A stretch of DNA of 17,850 nucleotides from JAAUSY01 sp964526735 (GTDB taxonomy: Bacteria > Chloroflexota > Chloroflexia > Chloroflexales > Chloroflexaceae). The DNA lies in contig CAZGLO010000071.1 in assembly GCA_964526735.1 (NCBI GenBank), forward strand, positions 1-17,850, in the 5' to 3' direction. Of this stretch, positions 7,151 through 15,271 are shown piece by piece. Numbering within the stretch: position 1 is the stretch's first letter; each line of letters opens with the position of its first letter. The position numbers and the translations under genes are program-made. The notes beneath the pieces were generated by a model. It worked only from the letters and a program-made list of their open reading frames with translations. It was not told where the DNA came from and ran no database searches.

Positions 7151-10100
7151 ATGTCTATTGCTCGCCACCACGCCGAATGGCTCTCATTACTCGATATCTC
7201 CGGCCCGTTCCTCTCGATGCCGGTGTTGTTGAATACCTTCCAGCAGGGGTTGAATGAGCCAGATTCCGACTTGACACGCACACTACGTTTGGCCTACAAC
7301 GAGTGGCTCAACGACGCACGTAGTCTCACACCCGACCTCGCACTGCACCATGCCTGGGTACGGTGGGTGCTCCGCACGGTGCTGAAAATGCATTCTTCCG
7401 TCATTCAGACAGAGCCATCGATACGTGTGCCCATCTCTGAATATGGCGAGGTACTGCAGCCTGACCTTGCTATTTTCGAGCCGGACAACCCGCAACGCCC
7501 CCGATTGTTGGTTTGGGCGGTGCCGCCGGGGCAAGACTTAGAAAAGTCGCTCCGAGGCGCACGTTGGAAGACATCGCCTGCCACCCGGATGATGACCCTG
7601 CTGCATGCGAGCGAAGTGCGCTTGGGTCTACTGACCAACGGTGAGCGGTGGATGCTCGTGGACGCGCCAAAAAGTGAGACCACGGGCTTCATTTCTTGGT
7701 ATGCGCGGCTGTGGCTGGAAGAGCCACTCACTCTGCAGGCCTTCCGCACGCTGCTGGAGGAACGGCGTTTCTTTGGGGTACCCGATGACCTCACGTTAGA
7801 GGCGCTGCTTGCCAAGAGTGTCCACAACCAGCAGGAAGTCACTGACCAGCTTGGCTTCCAAGTGCGCCGCGCTGTGGAGGTGCTGCTACAGGCATTCGAC
7901 CTGGCAGAGCAAGACCATGGCCGCACCCTGCTGACGGATGTCTCGAATGAGCGGCTGTATGAGGCGGCACTCACCGTAATGATGCGGCTGGTGGTGCTGC
8001 TCTGCGCAGAGGAACGCCACCTACTGCTGCTAGACGACCCCATCTATGACCAAAACTATGCGGTCTCGACGCTTCGGGGACAATTGCGCGAGATGGCTGA
8101 CCAACACAGCGAAGAGCTGCTCGAACGGCGCTTCGATGCGTGGAGCCGTCTCCTGGCGACATTCCGTGCTGTCCACGGCGGCATCTGGCACGACCGCCTC
8201 ACGCTCCCGGCCTATGGCGGCAGCCTCTTCGATCCACACCGCTTCCCGTTCTTGGAGACGATCCACCTCAACAGTCGCACCGTCTTGCATCTCTTGGAGG
8301 CGCTGCAGATCTTGCAGGTTAAGGTACCCGGCGGCGGCCCGGCCGAAGCACGTCGCCTCTCATTCCGCTCACTCGACATTGAGCAGATCGGCCACGTCTA
8401 CGAGGGGTTGCTCGACCACACCGCCGTACGCGCCACCTCCACCGTCCTCGGCCTGCAGGGCACCAAAGACCACGAGCCAGAAATCGTCCTGGAGCAACTC
8501 GAACAGAAGCACCAACACGACACCGACGCCCTCATTGCCTTCCTGAAAAGCCAAACCGGACGCTCCGAGAGTGGTTTGCGCCGCGATTTGGAGGCGACCC
8601 CCGACTATCACCGCTCGGGGCAAATTCGCGTCGTGTGCGGCAATGACGAGTCGCTCAAACACCGTGTTCTGCCTTTTGCCGGGCTCTTGCGCGACGACGA
8701 TTATGGCAGGCCCTGGATCGTTCGGGAGGGCAGTGTCTATGTCACCGCCGGTACCCAGCGCCGCACCTCCGGCACCCACTACACCCCACGCAGCCTCACC
8801 GAGTCGATTGTCCTGCACACCCTCGAACCGCTTGTCTACCACGGGCCTGCCCAAGGGCTACCCCGTGACCAGTGGCAGTTGCGCTCATCCCAACAACTCC
8901 TCGACCTCAACATCTGCGATATGGCCATGGGGTCGGGCGCGTTTTTGGTGCAGGCGTGCCGCTATCTCGCCGAGCGCTTGGTCGAAGCCGAAGAGCACGA
9001 AACTACCGGCAATGCCCCCTCGCAACCGGCTCAACCCAACGACCGCTCTTCCTCCGTTGACCATGACGCTCTCATCCACGCCCGCCGCCGCATCGCCGAC
9101 CGCTGTCTCTACGGCGTCGACAAGAACCCCCTCGCCGTCGAGATGGCCAAGCTCTCCCTCTGGCTCGTGACCATGCAAAAGGGCCGCCCCTTCACCTTCC
9201 TCGACCACGCCCTCAAGTGCGGCGACTCCCTCCTCGGTGTGACCGTCGACCACATTCAGCGCTGGTCGATCGCCGAGCAGGCCGCCCCACAGCAGCTGAA
9301 CTTCCTCACCGAGCCGATCTCCCGCGCCCTCAAGCGATCCCTCCGCTTGCGCAGCGAGATCCAGGTGTTGCAGGTCGACGTTGTCCGTGATGCCGAGAAC
9401 AAGGCCGACAAGCTACAAAAAGCCAACAAAGGCATGGCCCTCGTCAAGCTCGCCGCAGACCTCCTCATCGCCGCCGAACTCCACCCCAACTCCAAGCGGC
9501 GCGAGCAGCTCCGCAACGATCTCCAAGTGCGCATGTCGCTCCTCGCTGAGAGCTATGACGACACTGCCTTCAATCAACTCCGCGCCGAGGCTGATCACCT
9601 CCTTGGATCACTGCGCCCCTTCCACTGGCAGCTTGAATTTCCTGAGATCTTTATGGAAGAGAACACCGGCTTCGCCGCCATCGTCGGCAACCCCCCCTTC
9701 CAGGGAGGCAAGCGCATCACCGGCGTGCTTGGCACCCCCTATCGCAATTATCTAGTGACACATCTGGCGGGTGGCAAACGCGGCAGCGCCGACCTATGCG
9801 CCTACTTCTTCCTGCGCGGGCGCAATCTCCTGCGGCACGGCGGCGGTATGGGGCTGCTGGCAACCAACACCATCGCCCAGGGAGATACCCGCGAAGTGGG
9901 GCTTGACCAGATGGAAAACAGTGGTTTCAGCATCCCGCGTGCCGTGTCGAGCCGCAAATGGCCCGGTACCGCAGCGGTCGAAGTGGCGCATGTCTGGTTG
10001 CGGCGCGGCCCCTGGAATGGAGACTACTACCTTGATGATATGCCTGTGTCAGGTATCACGTCCTATCTGACGGTGCCAGGGAAAGCCGTAGGAAAGCCCT

Positions 10101-11134
10101 ACAGACTGGCTGCCAATGCAGGGAAGTCGTTTCAAGGATCGATTGTCTTGGGGATGGGCTTTGTACTAGAGCCAGAGGAGGCGCAGGCGCTCATCGCCAA
10201 AGACCCGCGCAACAGAGATGTGCTGTTTCCCTATCTGAATGGGCAAGACCTGAACAGTCGTCCTGACCAATCACCGAGCCGGTGGGTGATTAACTTCTTT
10301 GATTGGCCCCTGGAACAGGCCGAACAGTACCCCGATTGTATGGCGATTGTGCGAGAGAGGGTCAAACCGGAGCGGGACAAACTTAGTGTAAAGAAAGATC
10401 CGTCGGCAAAAGGATATGCTAAATTATGGTGGCAATTTGGTCGAAAAGGACTTGAACTTTATGCCGCCATCGCGGGGATGGAGCGGGTGCTTATTCGTCC
10501 TCGTGTAAGTAATACTCATGCTCCTGTTTTCGTGCCCGTTGGTCAGATATATTCTGAAGCAACTGTGGTTTTTGCTCTTGATCAATATCATGAGTTCGCA
10601 GTATTGCAATCAAGCTTTCATGAAGAATGGGCACGACAGTATGCCTCTACGATGAAAGGGGATACACGCTATAGCCCATCTGATGTGCTGGATACCTTCC
10701 CCTTCCCGTCGGAGATCAGCAGTCTGGAAGCGATAGGGGAGGAATACCACGAGCATCGTCGGCAGGTGATGCAGGGGCGTGGGGAGGGTCTCACGAAGAC
10801 GTACAACCGCTTTCACGACGCGGAGGAGAAGGGAGAGGACATCGCCAGGCTGCGGCGGCTGCACGTCGAGATGGATGAGGGGGTGGCGGCGGCCTACGGG
10901 TGGGAGGACGTTGATTTGGATCATGGGTTCCACGAGACGAAGCAGGGGATGCGCTATACGATACGCGAGACGGCGCGGCGCGAACTGCTAGACCGGCTGC
11001 TGGCGCTCAACCACGAGCGCTATGCGGAGGAGGCGGCGGCAGGTCTCCACGAAAAGAAGAAAGGCCCAGGCAAGGCGAAGAAGGGGAGGAGGAAGAGCAA
11101 AGGAGGAGGGGCAGAACAGGGAAATTTGTTGTAG
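7151..11134 (+). CDS. drmMI: DISARM N6-adenine DNA methyltransferase DrmMI
   Basis: A 1327-residue protein of the large Eco57I/PglX-like adenine methyltransferase type. GTHYTP (541-546) begins the methyltransferase region. CDMAMGSGAFLVQ, with MAMGSGAF at 591-598, is the SAM-binding motif I. DKNPLAVEMAKLSLWL follows at about 657, and NPPF (847-850) is the catalytic motif IV typical of N6-adenine enzymes. Residues 90-190 resemble the N-terminal fold of type I restriction subunits (PDLAIFEPD, LLTNGERWMLVD) without the catalytic E-x-K. Roughly residues 880-1200 should hold target recognition. The C-terminal ~30 residues are Lys/Gly-rich. A TTGAGG ribosome site precedes the ATG. Known role of DrmMI: methylating host DNA to mark self. 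Composition is mosaic: about 67% G+C near 9061-9300 and 43% near 10381-10620. A PglX-type enzyme of BREX would look similar; the neighbours decide for DISARM. Confidence 0.92.
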   Translation: MSIARHHAEWLSLLDISGPFLSMPVLLNTFQQGLNEPDSDLTRTLRLAYNEWLNDARSLTPDLALHHAWVRWVLRTVLKMHSSVIQTEPSIRVPISEYGEVLQPDLAIFEPDNPQRPRLLVWAVPPGQDLEKSLRGARWKTSPATRMMTLLHASEVRLGLLTNGERWMLVDAPKSETTGFISWYARLWLEEPLTLQAFRTLLEERRFFGVPDDLTLEALLAKSVHNQQEVTDQLGFQVRRAVEVLLQAFDLAEQDHGRTLLTDVSNERLYEAALTVMMRLVVLLCAEERHLLLLDDPIYDQNYAVSTLRGQLREMADQHSEELLERRFDAWSRLLATFRAVHGGIWHDRLTLPAYGGSLFDPHRFPFLETIHLNSRTVLHLLEALQILQVKVPGGGPAEARRLSFRSLDIEQIGHVYEGLLDHTAVRATSTVLGLQGTKDHEPEIVLEQLEQKHQHDTDALIAFLKSQTGRSESGLRRDLEATPDYHRSGQIRVVCGNDESLKHRVLPFAGLLRDDDYGRPWIVREGSVYVTAGTQRRTSGTHYTPRSLTESIVLHTLEPLVYHGPAQGLPRDQWQLRSSQQLLDLNICDMAMGSGAFLVQACRYLAERLVEAEEHETTGNAPSQPAQPNDRSSSVDHDALIHARRRIADRCLYGVDKNPLAVEMAKLSLWLVTMQKGRPFTFLDHALKCGDSLLGVTVDHIQRWSIAEQAAPQQLNFLTEPISRALKRSLRLRSEIQVLQVDVVRDAENKADKLQKANKGMALVKLAADLLIAAELHPNSKRREQLRNDLQVRMSLLAESYDDTAFNQLRAEADHLLGSLRPFHWQLEFPEIFMEENTGFAAIVGNPPFQGGKRITGVLGTPYRNYLVTHLAGGKRGSADLCAYFFLRGRNLLRHGGGMGLLATNTIAQGDTREVGLDQMENSGFSIPRAVSSRKWPGTAAVEVAHVWLRRGPWNGDYYLDDMPVSGITSYLTVPGKAVGKPYRLAANAGKSFQGSIVLGMGFVLEPEEAQALIAKDPRNRDVLFPYLNGQDLNSRPDQSPSRWVINFFDWPLEQAEQYPDCMAIVRERVKPERDKLSVKKDPSAKGYAKLWWQFGRKGLELYAAIAGMERVLIRPRVSNTHAPVFVPVGQIYSEATVVFALDQYHEFAVLQSSFHEEWARQYASTMKGDTRYSPSDVLDTFPFPSEISSLEAIGEEYHEHRRQVMQGRGEGLTKTYNRFHDAEEKGEDIARLRRLHVEMDEGVAAAYGWEDVDLDHGFHETKQGMRYTIRETARRELLDRLLALNHERYAEEAAAGLHEKKKGPGKAKKGRRKSKGGGAEQGNLL

Positions 11135-11147
11135 AATAGAGGGAGGG

Positions 11148-11243
11148 ATGATGGAGACAAGCAGAGCGGGGGAACTGAATGAGCCATGTGGGGAGCCAAG
11201 CAAAGCATTCAATTGGAAAGAGCGGGTGCCGTCGCCATCCTGA
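11148..11243 (+). CDS. Possible 31-residue small ORF between drmMI and drmA
   Basis: The 163-base gap between drmMI and drmA contains a short frame beginning ATGATG directly after a GAGGGAGGG purine tract and ending at 11243. It would encode MMETSRAGELNEPCGEPSKA followed by 11 more residues. No family is recognised. The Shine-Dalgarno-like tract abuts the first ATG, which is too close; the second ATG is slightly better placed. It may just be leader sequence. Confidence 0.15.
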   Translation: MMETSRAGELNEPCGEPSKAFNWKERVPSPS

Positions 11244-11297
11244 AAGAAGGCGGGTGTTGGGTGAGCGGCCAATATTCTTGAACATGAGAGGAGCGGT

Positions 11298-14200
11298 ATG
11301 AAGACGTTATATCTCGCCACGTATCTCGACCCCCTGCGTCAACAGGGGAGCACCTCGTTGACCAGCTCGTTGACCAGCTCGTTGACCAGCTCGTTGACCA
11401 GCTCGTTGACCACTTCTCTGGTCACGGCGAGCAAACAGCTTGTTGAGCAGCAGGCGCGGCTTGATTGCACTGGTGTGCAGCAGCTCACCTCAGAGCAGCT
11501 GAGCGCCCTGTTTGCAGCGATGCCCTCCGATTGGGAGATGTCCGACCTGCGCGCGGTCATTGTTGAGTCAACGCTGAGCGAAGCATTGACCAAGCAGCTT
11601 GCCGCCTATATCGATGCGCGGTTGGGCCGCACGGAGGAGCCTCCCACCGCAGAATCCTCGTCGGCAGAGGAGGGGGAGGAGGAAGCACCTGGACGTTCAG
11701 GCGTCGAACTGCGCCGCGACCTGGAGCAAGCGCTGATCAACGACCTGTGCGGCCCCTGTGGAGGCCCGGAAGAGATTGTTGATGAGCCAAACGTGCGCGG
11801 GCGCTATGTGGTGGGGCTGTTGGCCCCCAAGGGGCAGAGCGCCATCCCGGAAATTATCGATGAGAGCGAGCCGCTTGACCGCACGAGCGAGGACGGGACG
11901 GCTGATGCGCCGCCCCCCAAAGCCGCGAGCACGATGCTGCCTTCCTCGATTGGCATCACGTTCAGTGTGGCACTCGACGCCACCCACCTCAAGCTCACTG
12001 CCCGCTGGGGCCACTACAAGCGGGTGCAGATCGAAGATGAAGCCTACCGTAATACCAAAGATGGCACATTTCGGCGTGTCTGGCAGCGTCAGCCCATCGA
12101 AGGCGTCTCCGATCCCATCCCGCTCATTGCAGGCCGCATTGAGCCTTGGTCGCCCTGCCCTGACTTTCCCGACGTGACGGTGCAAGGGCTTGCCCGCCGA
12201 CGCGAACATCAATGGATCGTGACCCTTTTTCTGGTCAATGGGCAGGAGGAACCCGCGACCAACAAGGATAACGCGTGGGTCTTTCAGCCCGAACTCTGGG
12301 TTGAGTCGCCTGATGGGGCGGGGATTTTCCAGCGCCATGCGCCGCTCAAAACCAATGACGATCGTGAGATGCAGCTCATGGAGATGCGCTACCGCAATCA
12401 CGTGGAGTTTGCTGTTGGGCATAACGTCGGGGTAGACTGGACGGTGTTGGCTGATGACCCCCACTGCGCTACTCGCATCACCACCACGGTTATTCCCACT
12501 TGGGAAGTCCCTCAGACCACGTCATCTCCCCCCGAAGGGATCGACCTGACACTCGATATGCAAGTGCTTGCCGAGGTGCCGGATGGAGCGTTCAGCACGC
12601 ACCTATCCTCGATCGTCACCGCCTATGAGGAGTGGATCACAACGCAGCAGCAGCGCCTGGCTGACCCTACGCCCGATTTGCAGCCCTATCGGGAGCCTGG
12701 TTGGTGTGCTCTTGATGCTTGTCGCACTACGCTAGAACGTATCAAGGCAGGTATCACGCTCTTGGACACGAACCCTGACGCTGCCGCCGCTTTTCGTTTC
12801 GCCAACCGGGCGATGGCGCTGCAACGGGTGCGTGGGTTGTATGCGGCTGCTGTGCGGCGCGGCGAAACTCCCGATTTGGATGCGCTGGATGTGCCTGATA
12901 ATCATTCTTGGCGTATGTTTCAGCTTGGTTTTGTGCTGCTGAACCTGCCAGGGTTGACTGACCTGCACCATATAGAACGGGCACAGCCGCTTGATCCAGC
13001 GGTCGCGTACCCCGACAGTAATATTGTAGACCTGCTCTGGTTCCCCACCGGCGGCGGCAAGACAGAAGCCTACTTGGGCTTGGCAGCCTACACGATGGCA
13101 ATCCGCCGATTGCAGGGTACCATCGCCGGGCATAGTGGCCACGCTGGGGTGGCGGTATTGATGCGCTACACCCTACGATTGCTCACGCTGCAACAGTTCC
13201 AACGGGCCGCGGCGTTGTTGTGCGCCTGCGAGGTCATTCGCCGCGAAGAGGTGGGCCGTTGGGGCGATGAACCCTTCCGCATTGGGTTGTGGGTTGGGCA
13301 AAACTCCACACCTAACAGGATCAAGGATGCCGAAGAGGCGATCAAGCAACTGAAAAAGAATAGCTATGCTGGTGCTGGTGTTGGTATTGGTGTTGGTATT
13401 GGGTCACCGCACCAGTTGACCTTCTGCCCCTGGTGTGGCACGCCCATCACGCCCGATCTGATTATGCCGGAGCCAGCCGAACGCGGACGAGCGCGGATTA
13501 TTACCTACTGCGGCGATTCGTTAGGGCGTTGCCCCTTTAGCCATAAGCAGGCACCAGGCGAGGGTGTGCCGGTGATGGTGGTAGACGAAGAAATCTACCG
13601 CCGTTTGCCCAGTCTTCTGATTGCCACGGTGGACAAGTTTGCCCAGATGCCCTGGAATGGACGTATTGCAGCGTTGTTCGGGCGGGTAGATGGCTATTGT
13701 GAGCGCCACGGCTACCACACCCCTGATACCAACGACCGCAGTAATCATCAGGCCAACAAGAAATATGGATTGCCTGCCGCGCGCTTTCTGGAAGAGATAG
13801 AACCGCTGCGCCCACCTGATCTTATTATCCAGGACGAGTTGCACCTCATAAACGGGCCACTCGGCACCTTGGTGGGGTTATATGAAACCGCCGTTGATAC
13901 GCTGGCAACCTGGGAGGTGGATGGCAAACGAGTGCGGCCCAAGGTCATTGCCTCAACTGCGACGATTCGGCGCGCCCATGAGCAAGTACATAACCTGTTT
14001 GCACGCAAGGTGCATATCTTCCCGCCGCAGGGGCTGGATGTGGACGATACCTTCTTTGCCAATCAGCGGCCCATCAGCGAGAAGCACCCTGGGCGACGCT
14101 ATGTGGGCATCTGCACACCGGGTATTCGTCACAAGTCTGCCTTGATCCAGACCGCCATTGCCCTACTGGCAGCAGCGCAACAGCTCTATGAACAGGACAA

Positions 14201-15248
14201 AGAGAATGCCGACCCCTGGATGACGTTGGTAGGCTACTTCAACTCGCTGCGCGAACTGGCCGCAATGAGGCGGGCGGTGGATGATACTGTCAGCACACGT
14301 CTCAAGAAGATGGATCGACGTGGATTGGCGAAACGTGTTCTTGACCTACACAGTGTGAAGGAATTGACTTCCCGCCTAAGTGCATCTGATATCCCCAATA
14401 TCCTGGATCAACTGGAAACACCCTTCGACCCGGCGGTCAAAAGAACAGCAAAGACTGCAAAACGGCGAAAGAAGGCGGCTCGTGAGAGCACATCATCTCC
14501 TGTGGATGTGCTGCTGGCGACCAATATGATCTCGGTGGGGGTAGACGTGGGGCGATTGGGCCTTATGCTGGTAGATAGGCAACCCAAAGCCACTGCCGAA
14601 TATATCCAGGCGACCAGTCGCGTCGGACGGCTGCATCCGGGCTTAATCTGCACGGTGTACAATTGGGCACACCCGCGTGATCTGAGCCACTATGAGCGGT
14701 TCCGCCACTACCATTCGACATTTTACCAGCACGTTGAGGCTCTGTCTGTGACGCCGTTCTCGCCCCGTGCGCTGGATCGTGGGTTGAGTGCGCTGCTGGT
14801 GTCGCTCATTCGGCTACGTGAGCCAGCCTTTAATCCCAATGATGGGGCCGGAAACGTGACCAGTCAGCATCCGGCGGTGCAAACGGCATTAGGTCAGATT
14901 ACCGCTCGTGCAGACCATATAACCACCACTGAGAATGTGGGACAGGTGGAGCAGGCGCTGACCCAACGAATGGACTTCTGGCAGAAAAGAGTTGAGCGGA
15001 CTATCGGCGCTATCCTGGGCTACAAAGCTCATAAGGATGGTACCACGGTTAAGTTGTTGCAGGTACCTGAAGGAACCACCTGGGATCTTTTTACCTGCCT
15101 CAACTCCCTGCGTGATGTCGAGCCGACTGTCAATCTGGTGCTGGACGATACTAGCATGGATGATGGGATAGGGCAGCCATGGATATTTGACTCGCAATCT
15201 GCACCGGCGGTGGTGGATCAGACGGACGTAACCACCGAGGATGAGTAA
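11298..15248 (+). CDS. drmA: DISARM helicase DrmA
   Basis: A 1316-residue superfamily 2 helicase of the DrmA type. Recognisable DrmA sequence starts near residue 135 (LRRDLEQALINDLCGPCGGPEE, then VRGRYVVGLLAPKG). Motifs: Walker A FPTGGGKT with Lys588; Walker B DELH at 846-849; STAT at 886-889; SVGVDV from 1079; motif VI QATSRVGR at 1104-1111; then the WAHPRDLSHYERFRHYH segment typical of the family. A zinc-binding insert has CPWC at 710-713 followed by a second Cys pair near 737-746. The first ~130 residues are an extra domain with Ser-Ser-Leu-Thr repeats and an acidic linker. GAGAGGAG, 4 bases upstream, supports the start. It lies 23 bases before drmB. In characterised systems DrmA pairs with DrmB, binds DNA and hydrolyses ATP. 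All core ATPase motifs look intact. Confidence 0.93.
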   Translation: MKTLYLATYLDPLRQQGSTSLTSSLTSSLTSSLTSSLTTSLVTASKQLVEQQARLDCTGVQQLTSEQLSALFAAMPSDWEMSDLRAVIVESTLSEALTKQLAAYIDARLGRTEEPPTAESSSAEEGEEEAPGRSGVELRRDLEQALINDLCGPCGGPEEIVDEPNVRGRYVVGLLAPKGQSAIPEIIDESEPLDRTSEDGTADAPPPKAASTMLPSSIGITFSVALDATHLKLTARWGHYKRVQIEDEAYRNTKDGTFRRVWQRQPIEGVSDPIPLIAGRIEPWSPCPDFPDVTVQGLARRREHQWIVTLFLVNGQEEPATNKDNAWVFQPELWVESPDGAGIFQRHAPLKTNDDREMQLMEMRYRNHVEFAVGHNVGVDWTVLADDPHCATRITTTVIPTWEVPQTTSSPPEGIDLTLDMQVLAEVPDGAFSTHLSSIVTAYEEWITTQQQRLADPTPDLQPYREPGWCALDACRTTLERIKAGITLLDTNPDAAAAFRFANRAMALQRVRGLYAAAVRRGETPDLDALDVPDNHSWRMFQLGFVLLNLPGLTDLHHIERAQPLDPAVAYPDSNIVDLLWFPTGGGKTEAYLGLAAYTMAIRRLQGTIAGHSGHAGVAVLMRYTLRLLTLQQFQRAAALLCACEVIRREEVGRWGDEPFRIGLWVGQNSTPNRIKDAEEAIKQLKKNSYAGAGVGIGVGIGSPHQLTFCPWCGTPITPDLIMPEPAERGRARIITYCGDSLGRCPFSHKQAPGEGVPVMVVDEEIYRRLPSLLIATVDKFAQMPWNGRIAALFGRVDGYCERHGYHTPDTNDRSNHQANKKYGLPAARFLEEIEPLRPPDLIIQDELHLINGPLGTLVGLYETAVDTLATWEVDGKRVRPKVIASTATIRRAHEQVHNLFARKVHIFPPQGLDVDDTFFANQRPISEKHPGRRYVGICTPGIRHKSALIQTAIALLAAAQQLYEQDKENADPWMTLVGYFNSLRELAAMRRAVDDTVSTRLKKMDRRGLAKRVLDLHSVKELTSRLSASDIPNILDQLETPFDPAVKRTAKTAKRRKKAARESTSSPVDVLLATNMISVGVDVGRLGLMLVDRQPKATAEYIQATSRVGRLHPGLICTVYNWAHPRDLSHYERFRHYHSTFYQHVEALSVTPFSPRALDRGLSALLVSLIRLREPAFNPNDGAGNVTSQHPAVQTALGQITARADHITTTENVGQVEQALTQRMDFWQKRVERTIGAILGYKAHKDGTTVKLLQVPEGTTWDLFTCLNSLRDVEPTVNLVLDDTSMDDGIGQPWIFDSQSAPAVVDQTDVTTEDE
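11352..11411 (+). repeat. Five 12-base tandem repeats in the 5' end of drmA
   Basis: The unit AGCTCGTTGACC occurs five times head to tail: four perfect copies at 11364-11411 and a first copy with one mismatch at 11352-11363. A decayed sixth copy may follow. Each copy encodes SSLT in the drmA frame, so gains or losses of copies would keep the frame and only change the length of the N-terminal extension. Confidence 0.95.
13371..13403 (+). repeat. In-frame Gly-rich simple repeat in drmA
   Basis: A GGT-GNT run including two exact copies of GGTGTTGGTATT (13377-13388 and 13389-13400) encodes a Gly/Val/Ile-rich stretch. It lies between the ATPase N-lobe and the CPWC zinc-binding insert. It keeps frame and is probably a slippage-expanded flexible loop. 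Confidence 0.8.
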
Positions 15249-15271
15249 CGAACACAAGAGATGGAGGGAGT

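Noticed and set aside
7151..11134. Alternative assignment as a BREX PglX methyltransferase
   Set aside because: No brxC/pglY, pglZ or brxL gene is adjacent; the flanking drmD, drmA and drmB point to DISARM.
11352..11411. Possible CRISPR array
   Set aside because: Units are 12 bases, directly abutting without spacers, and coding; this is an in-frame minisatellite.
11697..12464. A 255-codon open frame on the minus strand inside drmA
   Set aside because: It is fully antisense to strongly conserved DrmA coding sequence and its translation has no recognisable motif; long antisense frames are expected in G+C-rich coding DNA.
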